The notes beneath the pieces were generated by a model. The model made no database searches and was not told the origin of the DNA. It saw only the letters and a program-made list of their open reading frames with translations. From Chloroflexi bacterium TSY (GTDB taxonomy: Bacteria > Chloroflexota > Anaerolineae > Caldilineales > Caldilineaceae): a stretch of 64,000 bases of DNA. The stretch spans positions 7,203 through 71,202 of the forward strand of contig JAHBNG010000074.1 in assembly GCA_019217005.1 (NCBI GenBank). Direction: 5' to 3'. The translations under genes and the position numbers were made by a program. This document shows, piece after piece, positions 27,727-36,910 of this stretch; positions within the stretch are counted from its first letter, which is position 1, and each line of letters begins with the position of its first letter.

Positions 27727-29370
27727 ATGGATGAATTATTACAAGTAGAACTTCAAGTTGTTGTCGTCATGATGATTGCCGCCAGCGTGGCAGTCTTAAC
27801 TCGATATATTCGGATCCCCTATACTGTCGCATTGGTCTTGGCTGGTTTGGCTATCTCATTTCAAGATACTCTTCGCATTGAGATGACGCCGAATCTCGTG
27901 CTCGCTTTTTTGGTTCCCCCTTTGCTATTTGAAGCTGCTCTCCATGTAGAATTGAATCGCTTGCGCGCTGATATCATGTACATTATGTCAATGGCTGTAC
28001 CTGGGGTTCTGATTAGCGCCTTTAGTGTGGCAGGTATTCTTTCATTGACAGGCATTCTCTCCTTTCCTGTGGCTTTACTTTTTGGTGCCCTCATTTCTGC
28101 AACGGATCCCGTGGCGGTCGTTGCAACCTTTCGGGCAGTTGGCGCCCCCAAGCGGTTGACCATTCTGATGGAAGGCGAAAGTCTCTTCAACGATGGTACA
28201 GCTGTTGTCCTGTTCAATGTTGTCCTTGCTGTTGTTGTTGCCTCGGTTGCAGGTGGACATGGTCATGAGTTCTCATTGTCTCATGCCATCACAGAATTTG
28301 TGGTTGAAGTGGCTGGCGGTCTCTTGGTCGGAGTTGTACTTGGGTTTGTGGCAGCAGAGCTAATCGCCCGCATCGATGATTATCTGATTGAGATCACCCT
28401 CACGACAATTGCTGCGTATGGAAGTTATCTCCTGGCCGACAGCGTATCGATTGCTGGCTTCCATTTCAGCGGTGTCCTTGCGGTTGTGGCGGCGGGTCTG
28501 GTCAATGGGAATTATGGACCACGCGGCATGTCGCCTACAACGCGTATTGTGCTCTTTAATTTTTGGGAATATCTGGCTTTTCTTGCGAACTCATTGGTCT
28601 TTGTGCTGATTGGCATGAACGTACGACCTGAATTACTGTTGCAGTTTTCCGTTCCGGCCCTTCTTGCTGTCGTTGCTGTTCTGGCATCACGGGCGATCAA
28701 TGTTTATGGCCTGGGAGGGCTTGTCCGCTCTTTGCAACCAACAGTACCAATCCCATATTTACACATTATGTATTGGGGTGGACTTCGTGGTGCCATCAGT
28801 CTGGCCATGGCGCTCAGCATTCCACTCGTCATGGGTGATATACGGAATGAACTTCTTGCAATGACCTTTGCCGTAGTTCTTTTTACGCTTTTGATCCAAG
28901 CGACAACCATTCCCAGCCTGCTTGAACGACTCAATTTGACCAAATCTAGCACGACTCCCATCGAATATGAGCGACTTCAGGGTAAACTACTGGCAACGCA
29001 TGCCGCTCGCCGTCACTTAGATCATCTTTTTAATGAGGGGGCGTTGGTTCCACAAGCATGGGAACAAGTGAAATCGGAGCTTGATTCAAGGGACCAGGAA
29101 TTGAGTGCTGCCACGAGCGAGATGCTGGCACAACATCCAGAGCTACAACAAAAGATAGTCCACCTGGCACGCTTAGAAACGCTACGTGCTGAGCGGGCTG
29201 CCTTAGACGATCTGGCCCAAGAAGGATTGCTCAGCAGCGAAGCTCTAGCAGAATTGCAAGCAGAGATTGACGCTGCCATCATCTCACCTACTGCAGGAAT
29301 GATCGCGCTTGATCAGGAACAGGATCAGGATCCGGAAATGGTTGAAGAGCAAGCTCCCGTGGCAGCTTGA
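27727..29370 (+). CDS. CPA1-family Na+/H+ (cation/proton) antiporter
   Basis: A 547-residue protein with about 12 transmembrane helices (residues 1-405) and a cytoplasmic, charged helical tail (residues 410-547). Family landmarks are ALISATDPVAVVATF, with the ion-binding TDP aspartate, and GESLFNDGTAVVLF, whose ND pair is typical of CPA1 (NhaP/NHE) exchangers. VLIGMNVRPELL and YWGGLRGAISLAMALSIP are also present. It exchanges cytoplasmic Na+ or K+ for protons. It starts with ATG 27727 without a strong ribosome-binding site. It follows the ppk1 gene in the same direction, separated by repeat A copy 3. Confidence 0.88.
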   Translation: MDELLQVELQVVVVMMIAASVAVLTRYIRIPYTVALVLAGLAISFQDTLRIEMTPNLVLAFLVPPLLFEAALHVELNRLRADIMYIMSMAVPGVLISAFSVAGILSLTGILSFPVALLFGALISATDPVAVVATFRAVGAPKRLTILMEGESLFNDGTAVVLFNVVLAVVVASVAGGHGHEFSLSHAITEFVVEVAGGLLVGVVLGFVAAELIARIDDYLIEITLTTIAAYGSYLLADSVSIAGFHFSGVLAVVAAGLVNGNYGPRGMSPTTRIVLFNFWEYLAFLANSLVFVLIGMNVRPELLLQFSVPALLAVVAVLASRAINVYGLGGLVRSLQPTVPIPYLHIMYWGGLRGAISLAMALSIPLVMGDIRNELLAMTFAVVLFTLLIQATTIPSLLERLNLTKSSTTPIEYERLQGKLLATHAARRHLDHLFNEGALVPQAWEQVKSELDSRDQELSAATSEMLAQHPELQQKIVHLARLETLRAERAALDDLAQEGLLSSEALAELQAEIDAAIISPTAGMIALDQEQDQDPEMVEEQAPVAA

Positions 29371-29844
29371 GCATTGCATACCGCCTCACCTCAACCCCTC
29401 TTTCTCCACATAGACCAACCTCAATTGGAGGTTTGACCCGTTTGGTAATGGATTACATGACCTGCACACGGCAAGTCTGATGGATTTCGATCGTATAATG
29501 TATTGACTTTGGCTGATTCGTGACCAAAATATGGACATCTCTCTATCGGATGATTGCTTGATACCTTTCCAGATGAGCTCAATTATGCGGAAGCTATGTG
29601 AATCTTATATAGAGGTCTCGAAGATCGTTACATGATCAATGATACAATTGACCGTATCTCAATTCGCGGTTAGACTGAGTAATCTATCGATAGATGCCAT
29701 CTGTAGGGAGGGCACAAAATGATAATAGTTATAGACCTATACTGCGGTGGTGGTGAAAACCGGAGTTTTCCATGGCTCTACCAGAGGAGTAGTCTCCGGT
29801 TTTCATGCAGAGCAAAGTACAGAAGATCGAGTCGAGGATCTTGA
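29371..29844. other. Intergenic region with GAAAACCGGAG hairpin upstream of the MoxR operon
   Basis: No gene is supported. At 29755-29804 GAAAACCGGAG and CTCCGGTTTTC form an 11-bp stem with a loop of 28 bases. The stretch around it (GCACAAAATG..., ACTGCGGTGGTGGTGAAAAC) resembles 38470-38600 in part, where GTGATGAAAAC and CTCCGGTTTTC recur. The hairpin lies 40 bp upstream of the MoxR start and could be an operator or leader structure. Confidence 0.55.
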
Positions 29845-30783
29845 ATGACTTTCTCCGAATTCGCCCAAACTATCCGGCAGAATGTTGCCAAAGTCATTAT
29901 TGGCAAAGACGACGCGATTGAACTGATGCTGATTGCGTTACTTTGCGATGGGCATCTCTTATTGGAAGATGTGCCCGGCGTGGGTAAAACTACGCTGGCA
30001 AAGGCATTGGCGCGCAGTATTGACTGTACATTTGCCAGGATACAGTTTACACCTGATCTGCTACCCAGTGATGTAACAGGTATTAACTATTATAATCAGA
30101 AGAACCAGGATTTTGAGTTTCGACCGGGACCCGTTTTTAGCCAGGTGCTACTGGGCGATGAAATTAACCGTGCCACACCACGTACCCAGGCTGCCCTCTT
30201 GGAAGCAATGCAGGAGCAACAAGTAACGCTTGATAACGAGACCTATGTGCTGCCACGACCTTTTCTAACAATTGCGACACAAAATCCAATTGAGCTAGAG
30301 GGAACGTTTCCTTTGCCTGAGGCACAGTTAGACCGATTCTTGCTCCAAATCCGGTTGGGCTATCCGGGTTTTGATGAAGAGGAGGAAATTCTGCTGCACT
30401 ATGAGCGGCAGGATCCTCTAAAAGAGTTGCAAGCGGTGGTCACGGCAGAGCAGATCATCGAGCTTCAGAAGAATGTACGTGCGATCCATGTAAATGAAGA
30501 TGTCCGGCGTTACATTGTAAAAATTGTACGAAGTACCCGCGAACATGAATCTGCTGAGTTGGGTGTTTCGCCCCGAGGAACGTTGGCGCTTTATCGAGCC
30601 AGTCAAGCATTTGCCGCCATTCGTGGTCGTGATTATGTCATTCCCAGCGATGTGCAGTTCCTCTGCCCGCCGCTCTTAACGCATCGGATTCACATTAGCC
30701 CACAGACGAGATTACGTGGTCGTACACCAGAACAGATTGTCGCAGAAATTGCCGAGACAATTCCTGTGCCAGTTGCAGAATAA
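29845..30783 (+). CDS. MoxR-family AAA+ ATPase
   Basis: A 312-residue AAA+ protein. Walker A is DVPGVGKTTLAKAL (residues 42-55), Walker B is LLGDEINRATPRTQAALLEAMQE, and sensor 1 is LTIATQNPIE. The alpha-helical lid ends with SPRGTLALYRASQAFAAIRGRDYVIPSDV, all typical of MoxR. Members act as chaperone-like ATPases, often with von Willebrand or DUF58 partners, in maturing enzymes or membrane complexes. The DUF58 and DUF4129 genes follow directly, which is the usual MoxR-DUF58-transglutaminase-like gene order, although no transglutaminase core is seen here. ATG 29845 is used. Confidence 0.93.
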   Translation: MTFSEFAQTIRQNVAKVIIGKDDAIELMLIALLCDGHLLLEDVPGVGKTTLAKALARSIDCTFARIQFTPDLLPSDVTGINYYNQKNQDFEFRPGPVFSQVLLGDEINRATPRTQAALLEAMQEQQVTLDNETYVLPRPFLTIATQNPIELEGTFPLPEAQLDRFLLQIRLGYPGFDEEEEILLHYERQDPLKELQAVVTAEQIIELQKNVRAIHVNEDVRRYIVKIVRSTREHESAELGVSPRGTLALYRASQAFAAIRGRDYVIPSDVQFLCPPLLTHRIHISPQTRLRGRTPEQIVAEIAETIPVPVAE

Positions 30784-30843
30784 GATTGACGATTGACGAA
30801 TGTGTCAGCGACCATTCGTTTACGGCTGAGGGCTAGTTCTACT

Positions 30844-32151
30844 ATGATGTCATCAATTCCACGAAGCGGTAATTGGAGCCGCCGTGGTCGTCGCTTTATC
30901 GATACGCAAAAGGATACCCAATTCAACGACGCCTGGATTGTGCTCGCTTTGATTTTGCTGGGTGTGGCAACTTTGGTCGATAGCATATACCTGACTGCCG
31001 CGTCCATCTTGATCTTCACCTTAACGGGATTAAGCTGGCTTTGGGGACGCTTTAGTCTAAACGGATTGGATTATAGACGTCAGTTTAGTGAGCAACGCGC
31101 CTTTCGAGGCGAAATAGTTCAATTAGAACTTGAAGTGCACAACCATAAACTACTGCCTTTGACTTGGCTTAACATTGTTGATAATTTCCCTCCCACACTT
31201 CCTCTTGGGGATAAAGAACTCAAGCTAAATATTTCGACCAATCAAGCCGAAATGCGTACCTTCTGGATGGTGGGTCCATTTCAGCGAGTAACGCGTCGTT
31301 TTCAGATTGAATGTATCGAACGGGGCTTTTTCAAGTATGGTCCTGCACATTTTAATACAGGCGACGGTTTTGGATTCTTTAGCCGCAAGGCTGTGCTACC
31401 AAACGAAGAACGCTTGATTGTTTACCCTCAACTTTATTCGGTCATTGACCTCCGTTTGCCCACCCGCAATCCATTTGGCGATTCGCGCACGCGCGGTCAA
31501 TTGTATGAAGATCCGCTACGCACAGTGGGCATCCGCGAATGGCAGACAAATGACAACCTGCGGCGCGTCCATTGGAAAGCCACAGCTCGTCATCAAGAGA
31601 TGTTGAGTCGGATCTATGAACCCAGCGAGGAGCAGCAAGTCTTGCTCTTTCTAAATGTCACGACCATGGAGCGTCACTGGCACGGATACATCCCAGAACT
31701 GCAAGAGCGTACAATTAGTGTGGCTGGCAGCTTGGCGGCTCTCGCCAATGAGCAGCGATTACCGGTTGGGTTGATTGTCAACGGAGCGATGCCCGGCAGC
31801 GACCAAACCCTGCGTTTGTTACCAGGGCGTAGTCCTGGACAGCTTGTCCGTATTCTTGAAATGTTGGCCGCTGTGACGCCATATGCAACGCAACCGATTG
31901 AAGAAATGCTCCTTCAAGAAGCACCACGTACACCTTGGGGCGCAACGCTTGTGGTCGTTACGGCAATCGCACATGACAGTTTGTTGGCCACAATGATGGA
32001 TCTCGCCGCTGCGGGCCGGCGAGTTGTTCTCTTTACATTGGCTCAAGAACCACCAAGCGATGTTCTCCTGAATGTTCCAGTATATCATCTGCCGCATTTA
32101 GTTGATGATTTGGTTGCTCCAGAATTGATTGATGCAGAAAAGAACACCTGA
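30844..32151 (+). CDS. DUF58 domain-containing protein
   Basis: A 435-residue protein with two N-terminal membrane helices (IVLALILLGVATLV and AASILIFTLTGLSWLW), then a beta-rich middle part. The DUF58 signature follows (GDSRTRGQLYEDPLRTVGIREWQTNDNLRRVHWKATARH) and then a VWA-like fold. DUF58 proteins are regularly paired with MoxR ATPases and are probably a membrane-anchored client or scaffold; their biochemistry is poorly known. The start is set at ATG 30844 (MMSSIPRSG), with GAGGG about 11 bp upstream. TTG 30793 or GTG 30802 would add a few non-conserved residues encoded by ATTGACG repeats. The stop overlaps the ATG of the next gene (TGATG). Confidence 0.85.
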   Translation: MMSSIPRSGNWSRRGRRFIDTQKDTQFNDAWIVLALILLGVATLVDSIYLTAASILIFTLTGLSWLWGRFSLNGLDYRRQFSEQRAFRGEIVQLELEVHNHKLLPLTWLNIVDNFPPTLPLGDKELKLNISTNQAEMRTFWMVGPFQRVTRRFQIECIERGFFKYGPAHFNTGDGFGFFSRKAVLPNEERLIVYPQLYSVIDLRLPTRNPFGDSRTRGQLYEDPLRTVGIREWQTNDNLRRVHWKATARHQEMLSRIYEPSEEQQVLLFLNVTTMERHWHGYIPELQERTISVAGSLAALANEQRLPVGLIVNGAMPGSDQTLRLLPGRSPGQLVRILEMLAAVTPYATQPIEEMLLQEAPRTPWGATLVVVTAIAHDSLLATMMDLAAAGRRVVLFTLAQEPPSDVLLNVPVYHLPHLVDDLVAPELIDAEKNT

Positions 32152-33641
32152 TGCTCTTAAGTAATCGGCGCCTCCGACTACTCTATATCTGTTTGGCTGG
32201 GATGGAAGTTGCTTGGTTTCTTCCTTTTGCGCTCCTCCTCATTCATCGCTGGCAAGATGAGATGAATGCGGTCGCTGCTGGCGTGACACAAAGACTAAAT
32301 GCTCTCATTGTTTTACCCCCTGGCTTGATTGCCTTGATGTTTTGGGCATTGCTACTCATCTACATTTTGGTTGCCGATCTAATTAATCAACGTCTCATCT
32401 TATCACCCGGTCGTGAGCTATTGCTGGTTGCTGCAATGTTCATCACCACGTCACTGACGATCCGCCTCTCTCTCTATCCGACCATCAATGTATTCGATTT
32501 TGGCTGGATCGGTCGTTCATTCAGTGCCGTCTTTAATTTTACAGACGGTACGCGGCCCGAATTAGTCATCATCTTGCTCAACCTTTTTCTCTGGTTGCGC
32601 GTTGTTCTTGCCACGGATCGCGATCTCTCATTTTTTAGCGTTGGATTGAGTTTTCGATTGGGCATGTTATTGGCTCTACTTGGCAATGGTCTGTTGGTTG
32701 CTCTAGCAGATCGATCTACGAATTGGGCAATCCAATCACTCTGGATCTTCTTTGGTTTTGGCTTAATCGCCGTTGCCATCGCACGTGTTGACGAAAAGGC
32801 TCTGATTGGTGATACAAGCAGTGGACGCCTAATGCCCTGGTCACGTCTTACACAGATCCTTATCGCAGTATTAATTGTCTTGGGCGTAGGAGTGGGCATC
32901 ACCGCTCTTATCACACCGGAAGTTGTGCGTACATTCTTGGCCTTCTTTTCACCACTTTGGTCTGCCATTGTCAATCTTTTCGTCTACTTCATTTTTGTCG
33001 TTGCCTGGTTGCTTACACCACTAATCAACTGGCTGGTGGAATTTCTCCGCGGTCAAGAATTGTTTATTAATCCAGAAACTTCTACCGGAGAAGGCGAAAT
33101 CGAGCGAGCTCCAATGGAAGACTTCCTTTCGTTGAGCGAGCGACTAGCACAAAACGATCTGCTTCGTTTTGCGCTAGTCGCTCTCGTTATCATGGGTGTA
33201 ATTGGGCTGCTCTGGCTCTTTTATGCACGGACCCAAAGGCAGAATCGTACCGATGAAGATGAGGAGCTTGGAGTGGGTGAGGTTGATCTGGGAGGCAATG
33301 CGCTACGACGGAGCCTGGAACAACTACGCAATTTAGCTAGCTTAATGCGGCGTTTTGGTCTGAGCAATCAGTTGCTCGATGCCATCACCATCGAGAATAT
33401 GTACGCTAACCTGAGCCGGCTCGCACGGCAACGCGGCTATCCCCGACGCATCAATCAACCGCCTGATCAATATCTTCCGGAACTTGTCAAAGCGTTTCCT
33501 GCGGAGCCTGGCCGACTGGCCCGCCTAACTGACGCTTATATGCGTGTTCACTATGGAGATCGGCCAGTGACGGGCCGTGAATTGAAATTACTGCGGCAAG
33601 ACTATGAACAAGTGAAGGAAACGGAGATACATAAAATATAG
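32151..33641 (+). CDS. Membrane protein with C-terminal DUF4129 domain
   Basis: A 496-residue protein with about eight transmembrane helices between residues 8 and 365 and a cytoplasmic C-terminal domain. The last 100 residues (ENMYANLSRLARQRGYPRRINQPPDQYLPEL...RVHYGDRPVTGRELKLLRQDY) match the DUF4129 pattern, which in other bacteria closes transglutaminase-like proteins of MoxR operons. The start codon overlaps the DUF58 stop (TGATG), so it is translationally coupled to it. The function is unknown; it is presumably the third partner of the MoxR-DUF58 complex. Confidence 0.82.
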   Translation: MLLSNRRLRLLYICLAGMEVAWFLPFALLLIHRWQDEMNAVAAGVTQRLNALIVLPPGLIALMFWALLLIYILVADLINQRLILSPGRELLLVAAMFITTSLTIRLSLYPTINVFDFGWIGRSFSAVFNFTDGTRPELVIILLNLFLWLRVVLATDRDLSFFSVGLSFRLGMLLALLGNGLLVALADRSTNWAIQSLWIFFGFGLIAVAIARVDEKALIGDTSSGRLMPWSRLTQILIAVLIVLGVGVGITALITPEVVRTFLAFFSPLWSAIVNLFVYFIFVVAWLLTPLINWLVEFLRGQELFINPETSTGEGEIERAPMEDFLSLSERLAQNDLLRFALVALVIMGVIGLLWLFYARTQRQNRTDEDEELGVGEVDLGGNALRRSLEQLRNLASLMRRFGLSNQLLDAITIENMYANLSRLARQRGYPRRINQPPDQYLPELVKAFPAEPGRLARLTDAYMRVHYGDRPVTGRELKLLRQDYEQVKETEIHKI

Positions 33642-33660
33642 AACAAAATCAAAAGAAATT

Positions 33661-34807
33661 GTGCTAATCAGACCATTCTACTACTTGTTCATATTCCTGT
33701 TATCCTCGGCATACAGACCACGCAGAACTACTTTACAACCCATCATTGCCGGACTCTATCTGTATTCATATTTATCAATTGGATCTCCTGCCCAAGCGCA
33801 AGAGCCATTGACTTGGTCGCCACCTGCGCTGAAAAACCCGATTACGATTGAGATCACGAATAGGAGTGAGCCAGTACTCAGTTTTTGTACAAGCTGGGAT
33901 GGACCTTATGGCTGTGTGAGCGATGAACAAGACTATGTTTTGCGGTTGCCGGATGAACCTCTGACATATGGTTTAACCGTGAATGGGGGGCGTAACATTG
34001 TGATCATCGGTGGCGAAATTGTGATTCCCTGGCAAGGCGAGAACCCAGATATACCGTCTCGTACAATGTTGAAATTAAAAGCGTCCACCGGCATCGTTCA
34101 CATCGAAGGATTGTTGGGGCGTGGTGATGATATCAGCGAAGGGATTCAGATTGCCGCGCCGGATGCGATTGTCCAGATCCAGAATGTGCGTATCGAAGGA
34201 ATTCATGCGCGTGATCAAGTTGAATTCACGGACAACCATCCAGACATTATCCAGACTTGGGGTTAAGGAGTTACGAATCGACCATTTGACCGGCTCCACT
34301 GATTACCAGGGGCTTTATCTCAAAAATGATGGCGACGCAGTCTATGAATTGGATGCTCCACCTCACGGTGCTGTTATTGCGAAGCATATCAATCTCGTTG
34401 GTCTGCCAACGGCGCGCTATCAGTTCTGGTTTCAGCCTGAGCCGGGCTATGGCGATATCGTATTAGAGGATGTCTGGATTCAGGTGCCTTCTGAGCGGCG
34501 AGGTAGACTGCTCAAGTCCGTTTTTCCAGAACCCGACATCAGAGAGTTCCCTCGGCATCAAGCGCAACTCAGGCAAAATCGTGATGGAATACCCTATGTA
34601 GAATGGTCCTCAACAACCGAGCCGAAGGTGATCGGACGCATCAACTCCGGCTCTCCACCCAACGGCGATTTCGTTCCACCAGGCGTTGCTGGAATTGGTT
34701 ATGTCTCGCCTGGTTACTTGCCTAATCTGCTTAAAAGACAGTTCCGTCGAACGCCCCTACTTCGCAAGATGCTCTTGGAAGAGCCAGCACAGCACTTGTT
34801 TGAGTAA
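33661..34807 (+). pseudogene. Secreted beta-helix-type protein, frameshifted
   Basis: The first frame (GTG 33661 to the stop at 34266) starts with a signal-peptide-like region ending SPAQAQEP. It continues with VNGGRNIVIIGGEIVIP and later IVQIQNVRIEGIHARDQVEF...HPDIIQTWG, a right-handed parallel beta-helix pattern (NosD/pectate-lyase-like). The protein continues in another frame from about 34260 (VKELRIDHLTGSTDYQGLYLKNDG) to 34807. The switch is at the GGGG run of TGGGGTTAAG near 34257-34262 and needs a one-base correction. The joined product is about 380 residues. No catalytic motif was recognised. It lies 19 bp after the DUF4129 gene and may belong to that transcript. It is either a recent frameshift or a sequencing error. 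Confidence 0.7.
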
Positions 34808-34824
34808 TCCGATTGAATACAAAA

Positions 34825-35667
34825 TTAATCCCAGGTTCGCTTCAACTCATCGCTTACCTGTATGACCAATGCCGGTCCCATCTGATCAATCTCTAATCGC
34901 ACCCTATCCCCATCTTTCACCGGTTCCAAACCATAATGATGCGTTCCTGTGGGAACCACATCTCCAGGCTCAAGTGGCAGGACCTTTGTCACCTCAACAA
35001 GCAATTCGGCGATGTGTCGATCCATATTGTTGGTCGAAAAATCATGGCGTATCTCGTCGTTGACCCAAAGCCTGACGCCCAACTCATTTGGCGCTTCAAT
35101 CTCATCTGCAGTCACCAAGGCAGGCCCCATTGGTCCAAAGGTGTGCCAGCTTTTGCCTAAGAAAAAGCCACCGGGCAGGCCACGCGCCGATACATCCATG
35201 AATTGCGTGTAGCCAAAAACAGAACTCATCGCTTCATCGGTCGAAAGATAACTAGCTGACTTGCCAATAACGATGGCAAATTCTGGCTCAAAGTGAAAGA
35301 CACTGGCCTCCGCTGGCGGTAGTTTTACCGTATCACCTACACCGATCACTGAATTTGGAGACTTGAGAAATGCGTTGAACTCGGTCCGCTCGGGTGACCC
35401 TGGCTCTAGATAGTTTCCTGCCAAGCAGACAAGCTGTGCTGGTTTTGGGACTGGTGGCCTCAAGCGAACCGAATCGAGCGCAACCCCGGGTTGATTTTCT
35501 AGTATCTCCTCGATTCTCGGGCGAAGCCATGCCCAATTCGTAATCATCATCGGAACCATTTCTTGTGCCGAATGTGCTCCCAATTCGTCCAGCACTGCAG
35601 AAACATCAAAGATCTGATCTCCCTTCAGAATGCCAGGTACATATTCATTATAGAGTACGAATTTCAT
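34825..35667 (-). CDS. Fumarylacetoacetate hydrolase (FAH) family protein
   Basis: A 280-residue enzyme of the FAH superfamily, which cleaves C-C bonds or decarboxylates/hydrates 2-oxo acid derivatives with Mg2+ or Mn2+. The N-terminal cap (residues 1-70) precedes the catalytic core. The metal ligands are E127 and E129 in VFHFEPEFAIVIG and D158 in YTQFMDVSARG. The active-site lysine region GKSWHTFGPMGPALVTADE and GDVVPTGTHHYGLEP follow. AGGGA lies 6-7 bp before ATG 35667. It is followed on the same strand by repeat-free spacing from the dehydrogenase genes, suggesting a small catabolic operon read from 37966 down to 34825. The substrate is unknown. Confidence 0.88.
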   Translation of the reverse strand: MKFVLYNEYVPGILKGDQIFDVSAVLDELGAHSAQEMVPMMITNWAWLRPRIEEILENQPGVALDSVRLRPPVPKPAQLVCLAGNYLEPGSPERTEFNAFLKSPNSVIGVGDTVKLPPAEASVFHFEPEFAIVIGKSASYLSTDEAMSSVFGYTQFMDVSARGLPGGFFLGKSWHTFGPMGPALVTADEIEAPNELGVRLWVNDEIRHDFSTNNMDRHIAELLVEVTKVLPLEPGDVVPTGTHHYGLEPVKDGDRVRLEIDQMGPALVIQVSDELKRTWD

Positions 35668-35748
35668 TTGGTCCCTCCTTGTTTAATAAGACCGAGGATG
35701 AGGCGAAGGCTGAGGAAGATCTATGTCGCCTCATCCTTATCCTTCACC

Positions 35749-36792
35749 TTACACCCCAGATCCAACAGCAATCTTAACGACTGTTTCTCCGTCCAGCTCA
35801 TATTTTCCGTCCAGTGCATCGAAACCGTCGCACACGCGTTCGAGTGGCAACACATGGCTAACCATATCAGCAAAAGGGAGTTCATTATTTTCGAGAACGG
35901 CCATCCCGCGTACAAAGTGGTGATAACGGCTGCCCCAAATTCCTTCTAGGTGTAGATTGGGACGTAGAAAGTGAACGTTTGGGTTCAATTCAATGGAGCC
36001 AACATCCACAAAATGGCCGACTTCTACGAATGTTCCATCCTGCTTCACGTAGCCAAATCCTTCCGGCACGGCGGGTAGAAATCCTGCGCATTCAAAAACC
36101 ACATCTGCCCCTTCACCGCGTGGAGTGTGGCTCATGACCAATTCCCGGCGTTCTTCCAATATGGGCACATCTTCGATATCGACCGTAACATGGGCACCCA
36201 GGCGTTTTGCCAACTCCAGACGCTTAGCTGGTCCACCGATCATGATGAGCCGTGCTGCACCGCTCAATTTGGCCACGACCATTGTCATGAGCCCAATTGC
36301 ACCTGAGCCTTGAACGATTACCGTATCACCAATTTGGATGTTGGCCCGCATGACGGCGTGAACGCCAATCGCAAACGGCTCGGATAGCACACCCACCTTC
36401 GGAGGCGTTTCTGTTTTGATGAAGCAATTCATCGAATCGGAGAGATAGATGAAATCGGCGAAACCACCTGAAAATGGCTCACTACTGCCCCGATAACCAT
36501 AAGCTACGCCGCTGTTGCGCGGATGGAAAACAACGCGATCCCCCTCTTTGAGAGGATTGCCAAGATAATCCTCTTTCACCCCTTTACCGAGAGCAGCAAC
36601 AATTCCAACATTTTCGTGGCCCAACAAGGTCTCCTCTTCGAATTTTTGTTGCCATTTATGAAGGTCTGTGCCGCAAATGCCGCCCAGTTCCTGCTTAATC
36701 AGAATGGTATCTGGCGCTGGATCAGGAACAGGATACTCTCGAATCTCAAAATCTTGACCCTCGCAGACGACAACGCGCCCAGTTTGTGCCAT
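35749..36792 (-). CDS. Zinc-dependent alcohol dehydrogenase-like oxidoreductase (MDR), paralog 1
   Basis: A 347-residue medium-chain dehydrogenase. The catalytic-zinc residues are C40 (GGICGTDLHKW) and H59-E60 (LLGHENVG). The NAD(P)-binding loop is VIVQGSGAIGLMTMV. The four-cysteine structural zinc lobe of classical ADHs is missing; instead there is a RNSGVAYGYRGSSEPFSGG loop. The start is set at ATG 36792 because GGAG lies 7 bp upstream; ATG 36798 is too close to it. It is about half identical by eye to the neighbour at 36911-37966, so the pair is a tandem duplication. A 75-bp palindromic repeat lies 22 bp upstream of the start. It probably oxidises a sugar or polyol alcohol. Confidence 0.88.
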   Translation of the reverse strand: MAQTGRVVVCEGQDFEIREYPVPDPAPDTILIKQELGGICGTDLHKWQQKFEEETLLGHENVGIVAALGKGVKEDYLGNPLKEGDRVVFHPRNSGVAYGYRGSSEPFSGGFADFIYLSDSMNCFIKTETPPKVGVLSEPFAIGVHAVMRANIQIGDTVIVQGSGAIGLMTMVVAKLSGAARLIMIGGPAKRLELAKRLGAHVTVDIEDVPILEERRELVMSHTPRGEGADVVFECAGFLPAVPEGFGYVKQDGTFVEVGHFVDVGSIELNPNVHFLRPNLHLEGIWGSRYHHFVRGMAVLENNELPFADMVSHVLPLERVCDGFDALDGKYELDGETVVKIAVGSGV

Positions 36793-36814
36793 AGTCATGC
36801 TCCTTTTGTTCGGG

Positions 36815-36889
36815 GTGTGTACGACAAAGTGCGCAAATGGAGTTTGCACAGTCAGAGAGTCTACTCCATTTACAAACTTTGGAACACAC
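36815..36889. repeat. 75-bp nested palindrome, family E, copy 1 (upstream of dehydrogenase 1)
   Basis: An outer pair GTGTGT/ACAC encloses an inner pair GTGCGCAAATGGAGT / ACTCCATTTACAAAC around CAGTCAGAGAG. The same arrangement occurs at 54893-54966 and 58840-58913. Each copy lies 20-45 bp upstream of the start codon of a minus-strand gene. Confidence 0.75.
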
Positions 36890-36910
36890 TATCCCTTGTC
36901 CAAGATCTAC